A stretch of 64,000 bases of DNA, taken from NCBI GenBank assembly GCA_964538625.1, contig CAZIGH010000008.1:59978-123977 (forward strand). The letters are read 5' to 3'. Shown here in pieces: positions 51,468 to 59,724 of this stretch. A program made the position numbers and the translations under genes. This DNA is from JAEUHM01 sp964538625 (GTDB lineage: Bacteria > Verrucomicrobiota > Verrucomicrobiia > Verrucomicrobiales > Verrucomicrobiaceae). Below the pieces are notes generated by a model, which had not been told where the DNA came from, ran no database searches, and saw only the letters and a list, made by a program, of their open reading frames with translations. The first letter of the stretch is position 1; the number at the start of each line of letters is the position of its first letter.

Positions 51468-52409
51468 TCAGAACTTGATTTCGAAGCCGAGGAAAGCGCC
51501 GGCAAGTTGGTTTCGGTAGTCAAAACGGCTCTTGCTGGAGCGGTTCCACATCATGCTCGTAGTGGCACCCACGCTCGCCCAGTCATTGATCTCATAAGTA
51601 GCGCTCACTTTCGCCATGTAGTTCCAGTCCTCACGCTCTGCATTCGGGCTTGAGTAAAAGGACGCCCGCCCTGCCAGCCGCAGCGTGAGTTTGTCCATCA
51701 CCTTCACCGACCAACCGGCATGAACGCCGTTCTCATGCCTCACCGCTAGGTCTGGATCCGCAGTCAGATCCGGTTCCGTGACCAGCCCGAGATAAAGCCG
51801 CTGCCCATCTGCCATCTTCCAGGACTTGATGAGGCCCGCCGTGATGGAGTGGCTGTTAAGGATGCGCCCACTCCACCCCGGCTCCGCCAGATACTCAAAC
51901 TGATAGCGCACCAGCAGGGTCGTATCCCCCAGCCAGGCCAGCTTTGAGGACAGCCCAAGTCCGGCTCTCGTCATCTCGAAGTCCAGGGAATCGAAGCGGT
52001 CATAGCGAATGGAATCCTGGCCGAAGAAGAACTCCGCATTCCAGCCTCCCGCCAGCCTGTTGAGATAGCTTACGTCCAGCCCGGCGCGGAAAAACCAGTC
52101 CTCAACCCGTCTCGGTGCCAACGCCACATTGTCCGTGTGATAGCCCTGCAAATCCACCTCGACGCGCCATGGTTCAAACGCCGCCTGCTTTTCAATGACC
52201 ACCACCTCGCCAAACTCGGAAGACGCGCCACCCGTAGAAGACGCGGACCGAGCCACCGGTGTCAGGCCCGGCTCTTTGACTACACCCGAAGCTGCGGCAG
52301 CTTCGCGGGCGATTTCGCTGCGTGCCTCTGTCTGCGCTTGAACAAAGCTCGGGCTCACGGCGGCGCACGCCATGCTCACCACCACCGACGGGATACGATA
52401 GAAGGACAT
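51468..52409 (-). CDS. Outer-membrane beta-barrel protein
   Basis: 313 residues. A signal peptide (about 1-25, ending VQAQ) is followed by a short disordered region and then repeated amphipathic strands with alternating aromatic residues (VDLQGYHTDNV, GWNAEFFFGQDSIRYD, LLVRYQFEYLAEPGW, RLYLGLVT), ending in the C-terminal Phe after FLGFEIKF, the classic outer-membrane insertion signature. I do not recognise a specific family. About ten to twelve strands would fit. First gene of an operon with the FecR-domain protein; divergent from a small lipoprotein gene across 48 bp. Confidence 0.72.
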   Translation of the reverse strand: MSFYRIPSVVVSMACAAVSPSFVQAQTEARSEIAREAAAASGVVKEPGLTPVARSASSTGGASSEFGEVVVIEKQAAFEPWRVEVDLQGYHTDNVALAPRRVEDWFFRAGLDVSYLNRLAGGWNAEFFFGQDSIRYDRFDSLDFEMTRAGLGLSSKLAWLGDTTLLVRYQFEYLAEPGWSGRILNSHSITAGLIKSWKMADGQRLYLGLVTEPDLTADPDLAVRHENGVHAGWSVKVMDKLTLRLAGRASFYSSPNAEREDWNYMAKVSATYEINDWASVGATTSMMWNRSSKSRFDYRNQLAGAFLGFEIKF

Positions 52410-52457
52410 TGACTGCGTTTATACCATCACTCTTCTTTGAGCGAACACCTCTTTTTG

Positions 52458-53006
52458 ATGGGCTGCCGTTTTCTTCACATCGCCGCTACAGGTCTGGCAG
52501 TCACACTCCTTCCGTGTTGCTCAGCTCCTGCCACCAAAACGCAAACCCTCTCCTACACGCTCACCGCCTCCGGCCCAGTAGAGATGCGTGACCTCCAGCG
52601 CGCTGCAAAGGTCCTGGCCCGCTACCGCACACTCACTCCTCAAGAACTGGCCGCCGCCACCGCAGAGCTGAACTCCATCTTTGACGCCATGGTCACGGTG
52701 GAAAGGGAAAACATGCAACGCATGGAACGTCAAACCGCCAAAGCTCAGCGGCGCCGACCCCGCCTTATCACCCCTGAAGAGGCACGGCAGCAGTTGCTCC
52801 AACGGCTCGGTCGGGACCTTGCACTCCCCGTGCTGCGGAATGAAAGCCGTTCCACCGTGGTGTTCGGTCGCGTAGATGAACGTGGTGTCACGGTCTCCGG
52901 AGACGCCTGGACCACAGATCAAAAGGTCACCGATCTCCCTCAGGGCAGCCGCATCTCTGCCCCAAAAGGCGGCGAGGCTTCCTTGCTCTCCCCTCCTTTA
53001 CCATGA
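52458..53006 (+). CDS. Small putative lipoprotein of unknown function
   Basis: 182 residues from the ATG at 52458 (a TTG seven codons earlier is possible). The N-terminal hydrophobic segment ends in LLPCCSAP, a plausible lipobox. The mature protein has a Leu/Arg/Glu-rich helical segment (about 45-125, with RRPRLITPEEARQQLLQRLG) and a Ser/Thr-rich C-terminal part with VFGRVDERGVTVSGD. No family recognised. Diverges from the beta-barrel gene; the two may share a promoter. Confidence 0.55.
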   Translation: MGCRFLHIAATGLAVTLLPCCSAPATKTQTLSYTLTASGPVEMRDLQRAAKVLARYRTLTPQELAAATAELNSIFDAMVTVERENMQRMERQTAKAQRRRPRLITPEEARQQLLQRLGRDLALPVLRNESRSTVVFGRVDERGVTVSGDAWTTDQKVTDLPQGSRISAPKGGEASLLSPPLP

Positions 53007-53031
53007 ATCCCACCCTGCCAAATCCAAGCGC

Positions 53032-53400
53032 TCAAGGTTCACTCCCCCCGCCCTCATCCAGATGGAAGTGGTGCAAAACACGATGTGCCACAGGCGCTAG
53101 GACGATGCCAGTGATCGTAATGAAAACCAGGCCGCTAAATAGCGCATAGAAACTGGCGAAGAGCTTGGCCGAATCACTTTGAAGCTCCCCCACTGGCCCC
53201 ATTCCACCCAGGATCATCGAGGCGTTCAAAATCGAATCCACCCAACCAAAGCCCGCAATGTAGCGATACCCAAGAACTCCGACACCGAGTCCCAAAAAAG
53301 ACAAAACCAGCGCAAGCAGCAGAGCCGCCGCCACACGCACCACGAACACGCGGCGAGGGGCAAGCGGACTCTCCCTTCTCTCAAACATCCTCGTCAGCAT
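53032..53400 (-). CDS. Two-helix membrane protein resembling a K+ channel pore without selectivity filter
   Basis: 122 residues from the ATG complementary to 53398-53400, whose A is shared with the upstream stop (TGATG). Helix 1 at about 18-46, a short re-entrant-like segment (52-72: WVDSILNASMILGGMGPVGEL), helix 2 at about 79-105, and a His-rich basic tail. The order helix, pore-like helix, helix and the phrase KLFASFYALFSG recall two-helix K+ channels, but the TVGYGD filter is replaced by a G-G-M-G-P sequence. I recall a widespread uncharacterised family with this NASMILxGMGPV pattern. Function unknown. Confidence 0.65.
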   Translation of the reverse strand: MLTRMFERRESPLAPRRVFVVRVAAALLLALVLSFLGLGVGVLGYRYIAGFGWVDSILNASMILGGMGPVGELQSDSAKLFASFYALFSGLVFITITGIVLAPVAHRVLHHFHLDEGGGSEP

Positions 53401-54434
53401 CAGCACACTTTTTGCGCTTCACCACTGTCCTCCGCCACCGCCACAGACTGCACCACACGCATGTAGCGCATGCCTTCCACAAAGTCGGGCTTCGGGCGCG
53501 GTGCCTCCGGGTCCATCACGGCTCGGATGAAGTCCCGCTCCACCGTCCATTCCCTCCGCAGATCCTCCGGCACAGGCACTTCCTCCAGGCTCCCGCCCAG
53601 TTTGCCCAGCATGATCCTCTCTCTGGCGAAGTCATAGACCAGCGTTCCCTCCGTGCCGAACACAGTCAGTTCATCTGGTCTGCCATGGGATGCCACTCCG
53701 CTGAACTGCATCACGCCCTGCAGTCCACTGCGAAACCGGCACATCACATTCAGAAAGTCCGGCACTTCGATCTGGTAACCTCCACGATTTGGTATGGCTA
53801 CACCACTGTCCGCCTGCACGCGCACGATGTCGCCAAACCAGCGATGCAACACCTCCACATAGATGCCCAGCGTGAGCACCTGTAAACCGCTCACATCCAC
53901 ACGCTGACGCCAGTGCGGCGGCTTGAGTGGGTCCAGCCATGAGTCCGAGAAACTGTGCAAACTGAAGTGAATGGGAGTCCCTATGGCGCGCTCAGCCAGC
54001 AGCTTCTTCACCATCTCCCCCCCCGTCATGCCATGGGGAGCGGGGCAGATGGCCGTAACCAGCTCCGGGTAGCGCAGTGATGCTTCCCACATTTGCCCCG
54101 CCTCCGCCAGATCCCGGGCCATGCGCGCTTGGCAGAAGACATGCTTGCCGTGATTGAGCGCCATGATGGTGGCATCTCGGTGAAGCCAAGGCGTAGCACC
54201 CACCCAGACCACATCCACCTCCGCATCGCTCGCCACCTTTTCCCAGGCATCCACCGCTCGTGCCTCCGGCACATGCTCCTCACAGAACCTTCTCGCACTA
54301 GCTTCAGTGTGGTTCGCCACAGTCACTATCTTCACCCCTGGCATGGCCAACAACGCAGGTAGATGCCGCTGCTTCACGATGCCGCCTGCTCCAATAATGC
54401 CAACTTTAAGTGGATTTTCTGCGCTCCATTTCAT
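53400..54434 (-). CDS. Gfo/Idh/MocA-family oxidoreductase
   Basis: 344 residues from the ATG complementary to 54432-54434 (two further ATGs upstream are in frame). The Rossmann motif VGIIGAGGIVKQRHLPAL is at the N-terminus; a W-x-G-x-T-P segment and HGKHVFCQ-type sequence (normally HVxxEKP, here HVFCQARM) sit where the catalytic EKP usually lies, so the Lys is replaced. The C-terminal beta-sheet domain is present (EVLHRWFGDIVRVQ). Family role: NAD(P)-dependent oxidation or reduction of sugars or related polyols. Substrate unknown; altered EKP site may mean changed chemistry. Middle gene of a three-gene run. Confidence 0.8.
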   Translation of the reverse strand: MKWSAENPLKVGIIGAGGIVKQRHLPALLAMPGVKIVTVANHTEASARRFCEEHVPEARAVDAWEKVASDAEVDVVWVGATPWLHRDATIMALNHGKHVFCQARMARDLAEAGQMWEASLRYPELVTAICPAPHGMTGGEMVKKLLAERAIGTPIHFSLHSFSDSWLDPLKPPHWRQRVDVSGLQVLTLGIYVEVLHRWFGDIVRVQADSGVAIPNRGGYQIEVPDFLNVMCRFRSGLQGVMQFSGVASHGRPDELTVFGTEGTLVYDFARERIMLGKLGGSLEEVPVPEDLRREWTVERDFIRAVMDPEAPRPKPDFVEGMRYMRVVQSVAVAEDSGEAQKVC

Positions 54435-54485
54435 GCGACTTGAATCCATCACGAATACCGACTCCGTGCAAGGAGATGCCTTGAC

Positions 54486-55154
54486 TCAGATCAACTCCGC
54501 AAATCTGGACTCCTGCCCGTAAACGGTAATGACATCACCGGGCTGCAACGAATCCTCAGGCCCCGGTATTCCCGGCTTCTCCTCCCCGCCACGACGCAGC
54601 GCCAGAATGACGACCCCGTGATCCCAAGGGCGAGAAACCCGCAGCGCCTTTCCCGCCAGCGGAGAAGTCTCCAGCACCTCGATCTCGCTCACACTATACC
54701 CACTGCCTATGCGAAGCAGCAGCTCATAGTCCAGCGCCTTCACCAGCCCTGCCTTGAGTAGGGTGTGGCGTATGGCCCGGTCGAACAACTTCCTAACCGA
54801 GGGACGCCCGATAATGAAAATCAGCAGCAACACCGCACCTACCAACCCCGCTAGGATGAGCATGGGGTGTACCTCCGATTCATTACCCATGACGGAAACA
54901 ACCAACGTAGCCAGTGCAGAGGTAAGGCCTATGTTCCCCGCCAAGATGAGGTCCCGAATAATGCGGCGACGCACCGGATGATTCACCACCATCTCTGCCT
55001 CCCGCGTGGTGAAGCCCACTCCAAAGAAAGCGGAGTACGACTGAAAGTTCGCCGTATCCCAGGTCAGTCCTGTCAGAGTGAGCGCGATGCTCCCGATGCG
55101 GACCGCGAGCAGGGAAATCAATGTAATAATGACGAGAGCGATGAGGGATGCCAT
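54486..55154 (-). CDS. Membrane protein with RCK_C (TrkA C-terminal) domain
   Basis: 222 residues. Three hydrophobic segments (about 3-29, 68-89, 96-117) are followed by an RCK_C/TrkA-C domain (about 145-222: VSEIEVLETSPLAGKAL, VVILALRRGG, DSLQPGDVITVYG). Between helices 1 and 2 is the segment SAFFGVGFTTREAEMV, conserved in an uncharacterised membrane family. RCK_C domains bind small ligands in K+ channels and transporters, so ion-transport regulation is the best guess. First gene of the run leading to the Gfo/Idh protein and the channel-like protein. Confidence 0.75.
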   Translation of the reverse strand: MASLIALVIITLISLLAVRIGSIALTLTGLTWDTANFQSYSAFFGVGFTTREAEMVVNHPVRRRIIRDLILAGNIGLTSALATLVVSVMGNESEVHPMLILAGLVGAVLLLIFIIGRPSVRKLFDRAIRHTLLKAGLVKALDYELLLRIGSGYSVSEIEVLETSPLAGKALRVSRPWDHGVVILALRRGGEEKPGIPGPEDSLQPGDVITVYGQESRFAELI

Positions 55155-55218
55155 GCCTCAGTGTCCCCGCGCAAGGCAGCCCTTGCAAGCCGCCGCCGCA
55201 GTGGAATCTTTCCGCTCG

Positions 55219-56229
55219 ATGAAGGCCATCCAGATTACGGGAACGGAAGGTTTTGCCTCCCTCCAGCTCAAAGAAGTGCCCACTCCGCTTCCCGGACGTG
55301 GCGAAGTCCTCATACGTGTGCGCGCCGCCAGCCTGAACTTTCGCGACTACATGAATGTCATGGGCATACGCGGCGTGACTGGCCCCATCCCACGTGTGCC
55401 CGGCTCAGACGGCGCGGGAGAAGTCGCAGCGCTTGGCGAAGGTGTGGCCAACTGGAAGGTCGGAGAACGAGTCGTCATGCCCTTCATGCCCGAATGGCAG
55501 GAAGGTGAGTTCCTGCCTTCCCATCAAGCTACCGCTTTGGGTGGACTGGTAGATGGCCTGCTCAGAGAGTATGCCGTCATGCCGGCCTCATGTCTGCTGC
55601 CCATCCCGGATTACCTCAGTTTTGAAGAAGCCGCCACCCTGCCCTGCGCCGCCGTCACCGCCTGGAGCGCTCTCATGGTGAAGGGCAATCTCCGCCCGGG
55701 CGAAAGCGTCCTCATCCTCGGTGCCGGAGGCGTGTCCATCTTCGCACTCCAGTTTGCGAAACTGGCCGGTGCCCGCGTACTGGCCATCACCAGCAGTGAC
55801 GAAAAGGCATCGGAACTCCGCAAACTCGGTGCCGATGCCGTACACAACTACAAGGCGGACCCAGCCTGGGAAGACTGGGCGCTCGCACAAACCGATGGGC
55901 GCGGAGTGGACAAGGTGGTGGAAGTGGGCGGACCCGACACGCTCAATCGCTCACTCAAGGCCGTGCGCTTCGGCGGACATGTGGCCATGATCGGCGTACT
56001 CAGCGGCATCGAGGGTCAGATCCAGACCGTCCAGATCGTGCGCAAGTCCATCAGACTGGACGGCGTGTATGTCGGATCACGCGCCATGTTCGCTGACATG
56101 CTCCGCTGCATCACACTCCACAAAATGCGCCCCGTGCTTGACTCCACCTTTGAGCTCGCAAACACGGTGGACGCGCTCAAACGCATGGAGTCCGGCCTTC
56201 ACATTGGCAAGGTGGTCATCACTTGCTGA
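55219..56229 (+). CDS. Zinc-free medium-chain alcohol dehydrogenase/quinone oxidoreductase-like protein
   Basis: 336 residues from the ATG at 55219. Medium-chain dehydrogenase pattern: AASLNFRDYMNVMG, VPGSDGAGEVAALGEGV, nucleotide-binding VLILGAGGVSIFALQFAKLAGARVLAIT-type sequence near 165-190, and VDKVVEVGGPDTL. The structural and catalytic zinc Cys/His ligands are missing, so it belongs with quinone-oxidoreductase-like members using NADPH. Substrate unknown. Its 3' end overlaps the convergent large gene by 11 bp. Divergent from the RCK_C gene across 64 bp. Confidence 0.85.
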   Translation: MKAIQITGTEGFASLQLKEVPTPLPGRGEVLIRVRAASLNFRDYMNVMGIRGVTGPIPRVPGSDGAGEVAALGEGVANWKVGERVVMPFMPEWQEGEFLPSHQATALGGLVDGLLREYAVMPASCLLPIPDYLSFEEAATLPCAAVTAWSALMVKGNLRPGESVLILGAGGVSIFALQFAKLAGARVLAITSSDEKASELRKLGADAVHNYKADPAWEDWALAQTDGRGVDKVVEVGGPDTLNRSLKAVRFGGHVAMIGVLSGIEGQIQTVQIVRKSIRLDGVYVGSRAMFADMLRCITLHKMRPVLDSTFELANTVDALKRMESGLHIGKVVITC

Positions 56230-58513
56230 CCTTCTCCAGCTCATTGAGATGCTGTGAAATCACGTCGCCACGCGGCGGCAGCTCCTTGGCTATGGTCTCC
56301 GGGAGCCGCAGATAGTCATCAAACAACCCGGTGTAGTCCTTCGTCTCAGAGGCCTCATACCAGTCGAGGTGCGCCTGCACGTCCGTCGCCTGCTTCAGCG
56401 CCGCTTCCCGGGCTATCTTCAACTCTGCAAGCGCCGCAGCCACATCCTTGGTGCGCCCTTCACCAACGGCTCCTATAACACCGATGTACTGGGCGATGAT
56501 GGGACGGAACAAGGGGTGCGCCCTGCGATTAAGCGCTGCGAGGTTGTTGATGGTGGCAGCGCAGATGGCCTTCGCATCCTTACGAGCGGCCACTTTCGCA
56601 AACTCCTCCAGCGGCAGCGTGGAAGGTGTGGCTGGGGCGGGTGCCGACTTGGGTCGCGGTTTGGGTTCTGCAACTTCGGGAGCAGGCTTTGGAGCCGCCG
56701 ACACAGCTTCCTTTTTCTCCTCAGGGGCTGGCTTTTCTTTCTTGGCCTCCTCTGCATCCTTCATGGCCTTTTCTTTATCGCGGGCGGCCTCGCGCTCCGC
56801 CTTCTCGGCGGCTTCCCGCGCACGCTCCTCCTCACGGGCTTTTGCCCTCTCCTCTGCGGCCTTCTTTTTCGCGGCATCCTTGGCTTCCTCCTCAGCCTTA
56901 CGCGCTGCCTCCTCCTTCGCCTTCGCGGCTGCCTTTTCCGCCTTCGCTTTCTCCTCGGCTTCGATCTCCTCTGGCGTCTTCTTTTTGCCAAACCCAAAGA
57001 TGCTCACCACGGGCCGGGCGTGCCCCTGATCGTCCGCAAAAAGCGCCTCCACTGCCAACGCAAGCAGAGGTGAGGCGAGGTGCAGACCAGCCTTTGGCAA
57101 GTCAGCAGCGGCATCCTTCTTCTTGTCCACCGGTGGCACCTCTTCTGAGTCCTTTTTGTCCCCCCCGAACCAGCGCCGGAACAAGCTCGGCCCACCCTCT
57201 CCCTCTTGCTTGGGTTCCTCTGCGGCGGGTTTCTTCTCAGGTGGTGCAGGCTTGGCGGGAACGGGCGCTGGGACAGGTTTTTCTTCCTTCTTCGGAGCAG
57301 CAGGCTTTTCCTCTTCCTCCTTCTTGTCACCGAAGCTGAAGAGTCCCCTTAGCAAGCCCTTTTTCTCCGGTTCTGGCGCAGGTTCCTCCACCGGCGGCTT
57401 GGGCGTACTGCGGGCGGCGCTGCTGCGGACGGGGGGGGGCGGCTGAGGTGCAGCGCTGACGCGGAAATAAAGCGCCTTTTCCAGCGCCTCCAGCGTCTCC
57501 GCAGGCCCCAGGGTTTCAAAGACGGACGGGCGGGACAAGTTCGCCATCTGGAGACTCCACCACTTCTCCAGAGAGGAGGCGGTGAGCGCCAGTCCAGGAA
57601 ACCACACCTTCAACAGCTCCCGGTTGCTCCTGTCATCGACAGGCAAGGCATTGAGAAACTTTCGAAAGGCCAGCGAGCCGTCCGGCTGCTCCAACAGCGT
57701 CAGAATGAGCGCACAGCAGGACGTGTCAAACACCGCCCGCGAAAGCGCATCCAAAGACGTCACGTCCGCGTCCAGAATCTCCTCGATGCCATACACCCGC
57801 CCCGTGCCAAACACAGTCGCGAACAACGCGGAGGGCCTCGTTCGGGAGCGGTAGTCCAGCGCCTCATGCACACCGATGAGCAGCCAGTCCGGAAGCACCT
57901 TGCCTTTGGGGTCTATGGATTGATGCCCACGCAGGATGCGCTCCACGAGAAGCATGCGAATGAGTTCCTTGCGCAGGTCTCCGGGGTTGAAGTCCTGCCT
58001 CGCCTGCACCGTGATCTGAAGGTGAAAGCCACCGTGGGCAAGTTGTGAAATGTTCGGCACCACTGCCGGGAGATTAGGGTTCAAATCAGGTGCCGTCCGA
58101 ATGGCGATGACGATGGGAATGGCTCCCTCTTGGGAATCCTGAAGCAGCCCTCTCACCTCCGCTGCTACCGCCTCACACCGCCGTGTGATTTCCGTGCGCA
58201 CCTTCAAGTCCGCCCCATGCACCACAAAAAGCCCGCTGGCACTGGTGGAAGAGGCAGCCGGCTTCGCAGGTTGCTGCGCACGGATCGTCGAGGGCGGCGG
58301 TGTCGGATCCTGTGCCGCCGTAGAAGGCGCGGGCTTGGGAGACTGGGCTGGCGACGCTGGCGCATCCTTCGGCGCAGAGGGCGGTGGTGGCGGCAGCTCC
58401 TTCAGCGGAGGCAGGCTCAGTGCAGGAGGCGTGTCCTCGATGCGCGGACGCGTATCCTGGGCATGGGACACGCTAGCGAACAGAGTGAGGACGGCGAGTC
58501 GGCGAAGCATCAT
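56219..58513 (-). CDS. Large exported Pro- and Lys/Glu/Ala-rich protein with peptidase-MA-like remnant
   Basis: 764 residues from the ATG complementary to 58511-58513. Signal peptide (1-18), Pro-rich linker (28-92), a globular part (about 95-325), two long charged low-complexity regions (about 360-480 and 505-640; Lys/Glu/Ala repeats) separated by a short hydrophobic stretch (about 480-500), and a helical C-terminal domain (about 660-764). In the globular part LRKELIRMLLVERIL at 180-194 and PDWLLIGVHEALDYR at 208-222 sit like the HExxH helix and the W-x-x-E-G-x-A-E segment of gluzincin peptidases, but the zinc His residues are not present. Function unknown; last gene of the FmdB operon. Confidence 0.62.
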   Translation of the reverse strand: MMLRRLAVLTLFASVSHAQDTRPRIEDTPPALSLPPLKELPPPPPSAPKDAPASPAQSPKPAPSTAAQDPTPPPSTIRAQQPAKPAASSTSASGLFVVHGADLKVRTEITRRCEAVAAEVRGLLQDSQEGAIPIVIAIRTAPDLNPNLPAVVPNISQLAHGGFHLQITVQARQDFNPGDLRKELIRMLLVERILRGHQSIDPKGKVLPDWLLIGVHEALDYRSRTRPSALFATVFGTGRVYGIEEILDADVTSLDALSRAVFDTSCCALILTLLEQPDGSLAFRKFLNALPVDDRSNRELLKVWFPGLALTASSLEKWWSLQMANLSRPSVFETLGPAETLEALEKALYFRVSAAPQPPPPVRSSAARSTPKPPVEEPAPEPEKKGLLRGLFSFGDKKEEEEKPAAPKKEEKPVPAPVPAKPAPPEKKPAAEEPKQEGEGGPSLFRRWFGGDKKDSEEVPPVDKKKDAAADLPKAGLHLASPLLALAVEALFADDQGHARPVVSIFGFGKKKTPEEIEAEEKAKAEKAAAKAKEEAARKAEEEAKDAAKKKAAEERAKAREEERAREAAEKAEREAARDKEKAMKDAEEAKKEKPAPEEKKEAVSAAPKPAPEVAEPKPRPKSAPAPATPSTLPLEEFAKVAARKDAKAICAATINNLAALNRRAHPLFRPIIAQYIGVIGAVGEGRTKDVAAALAELKIAREAALKQATDVQAHLDWYEASETKDYTGLFDDYLRLPETIAKELPPRGDVISQHLNELEKVSK

Positions 58514-58535
58514 GGAGGAGGTTAACTGGAGTATC

Positions 58536-59111
58536 TCAGAAGGTGGGGTCAAGCACCAGCTTCTCTTTTGCAACGCTGAGTCGCGGCAGAGTGAGCAGGG
58601 CCTGAATCTCCGGCTGGCAGGCCTCGGCCAGGCGCTCCAGCGCCGGCCTCAGTGGTGAAAGCAGTACGCGTGGCACCCGCAGGGAACCATACTGGCCACC
58701 AGTGATGTCGAAGACCAAGTTCTCCCCCTGCCTGGAGACATGCAGCTCCACCGCCGCGTGGACGGCGTGACGCCCCAAGCGCCACATGAAATGAATGCGC
58801 GCTGCATCCTCCGTCAGGTCACACAACACCCGCTGGGGAGTGGCCCAGCGCTGAGTGAGCCCTTCCTGACGCGCGGCCAGAGTAGTCGTGAGAAACCGGT
58901 TGATGTCAGCCTCGTCCACAGTCTGCCGACCAGCCTGTTTGATGACCACCTGTGAGATCATCTCCACCAGATCCGTGGCATCCTTCTCGCTGGCTTGCGG
59001 TGGCAGCAGGTGCTCCAGCCGAGGTGCCTTGTGAAACGCCAGCCCAGCACCGAGCATGGCACTCAGCACCACGAAACAGACCAGCTGGAGCAGCCTCGCC
59101 ATGGCACTCAT
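58536..59111 (-). CDS. Membrane-anchored protein of unknown function
   Basis: 191 residues; the start overlaps the fmdB-like stop by 4 bp (ATGA), which fixes the frame. One N-terminal hydrophobic helix (about 5-25) anchors a soluble domain (about 40-191) with LVEMISQVVIKQAGRQTVDEADINRFL, a WRLGRHAV segment and strand-rich ENLVFDITGGQYGSLRVP. I do not recognise the family. Probably facing the periplasm. Second of three coupled genes; the next starts 22 bp downstream. Confidence 0.6.
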   Translation of the reverse strand: MSAMARLLQLVCFVVLSAMLGAGLAFHKAPRLEHLLPPQASEKDATDLVEMISQVVIKQAGRQTVDEADINRFLTTTLAARQEGLTQRWATPQRVLCDLTEDAARIHFMWRLGRHAVHAAVELHVSRQGENLVFDITGGQYGSLRVPRVLLSPLRPALERLAEACQPEIQALLTLPRLSVAKEKLVLDPTF

Positions 59112-59434
59112 GAGCCCTGTGAGGAGCCTCCACTAGAGCTACTCGTCGCAGCCGCAGGTGCCGCAGACGACGCGCTGCTTGAGGAGCCACTGCCAGATCC
59201 GCCAGAAGCCGCTGCGGACTCCGCTTTAGCCGCCGCCTTATAGGACTCACTCCGATAGTCCGTGATGTAGAAGCCGTTGCCTTTGAAGATGAACCCGGAG
59301 CCGCGTCCGATGAGACGCTTCACCGGGCCGCTGCACCCGGGCTGCGGGCACTCGGTGAGGTGCGGATCCTTCATGGACTGGACAGCTTCGAACTTGTGGT
59401 CACAGGTCTGGCACTGGTAGTCGTAGGTAGGCAT
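59108..59434 (-). CDS. FmdB-family zinc-ribbon protein
   Basis: 108 residues. The N-terminus MPTYDYQCQTCDHKFE with a first CxxC and a second Cys pair (CPQPGC) forms the FmdB/CxxC_CXXC_SSSS regulatory zinc ribbon. GFYITDYRSESYK follows, and the C-terminus is a long Ser/Gly/Ala tail, as in many members. The prototype was named as a putative formamidase regulator, but members are widespread with unclear function. First gene of a three-gene operon; the start follows the C/A-rich AATCAACCCCAACC leader. Confidence 0.88.
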   Translation of the reverse strand: MPTYDYQCQTCDHKFEAVQSMKDPHLTECPQPGCSGPVKRLIGRGSGFIFKGNGFYITDYRSESYKAAAKAESAAASGGSGSGSSSSASSAAPAAATSSSSGGSSQGS

Positions 59435-59724
59435 GGTTGGGGTTGATTACGGATTTTGAAACAAGGACCCTATACATGCTCCATGGCAGGGCAGCGAGCA
59501 AGGGCAGATGCTAGGTTCTCTCTCCAGCCCTGGCCAATCTCGAAGGCCTCAGCCAGGTTTGTCGAGTAGGTCACAACGGACACCGGGAGGAAAAAGATGC
59601 TTCCGCCATTGTCTGAAATGGCCCCCTGTGTTATCCAAAAGGCTCCTTGTCCACGGCGTCCCGAATGCCAGGAACAAGGATCCCCCTTCGCTCTCTTACC
59701 ACTCTCCACGGCCACATCTCCCCC
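59435..59724. other. Intergenic region, no convincing gene
   Basis: 290 bp between the divergent FmdB gene and the ABC permease gene. An 81-codon minus-strand reading frame (59470-59715) has no recognisable domain and no family-like composition. A 6-bp inverted repeat CCTTGT...ACAAGG spans about 59650-59690. No tRNA recognised; likely holds both promoters. Confidence 0.35.

Noticed and set aside
59470..59715. 81-codon minus-strand open frame in the FmdB-permease gap
   Set aside because: No domain, no signal, codon third positions less GC-rich than the neighbouring genes, and it would occupy the promoter region of the permease gene.
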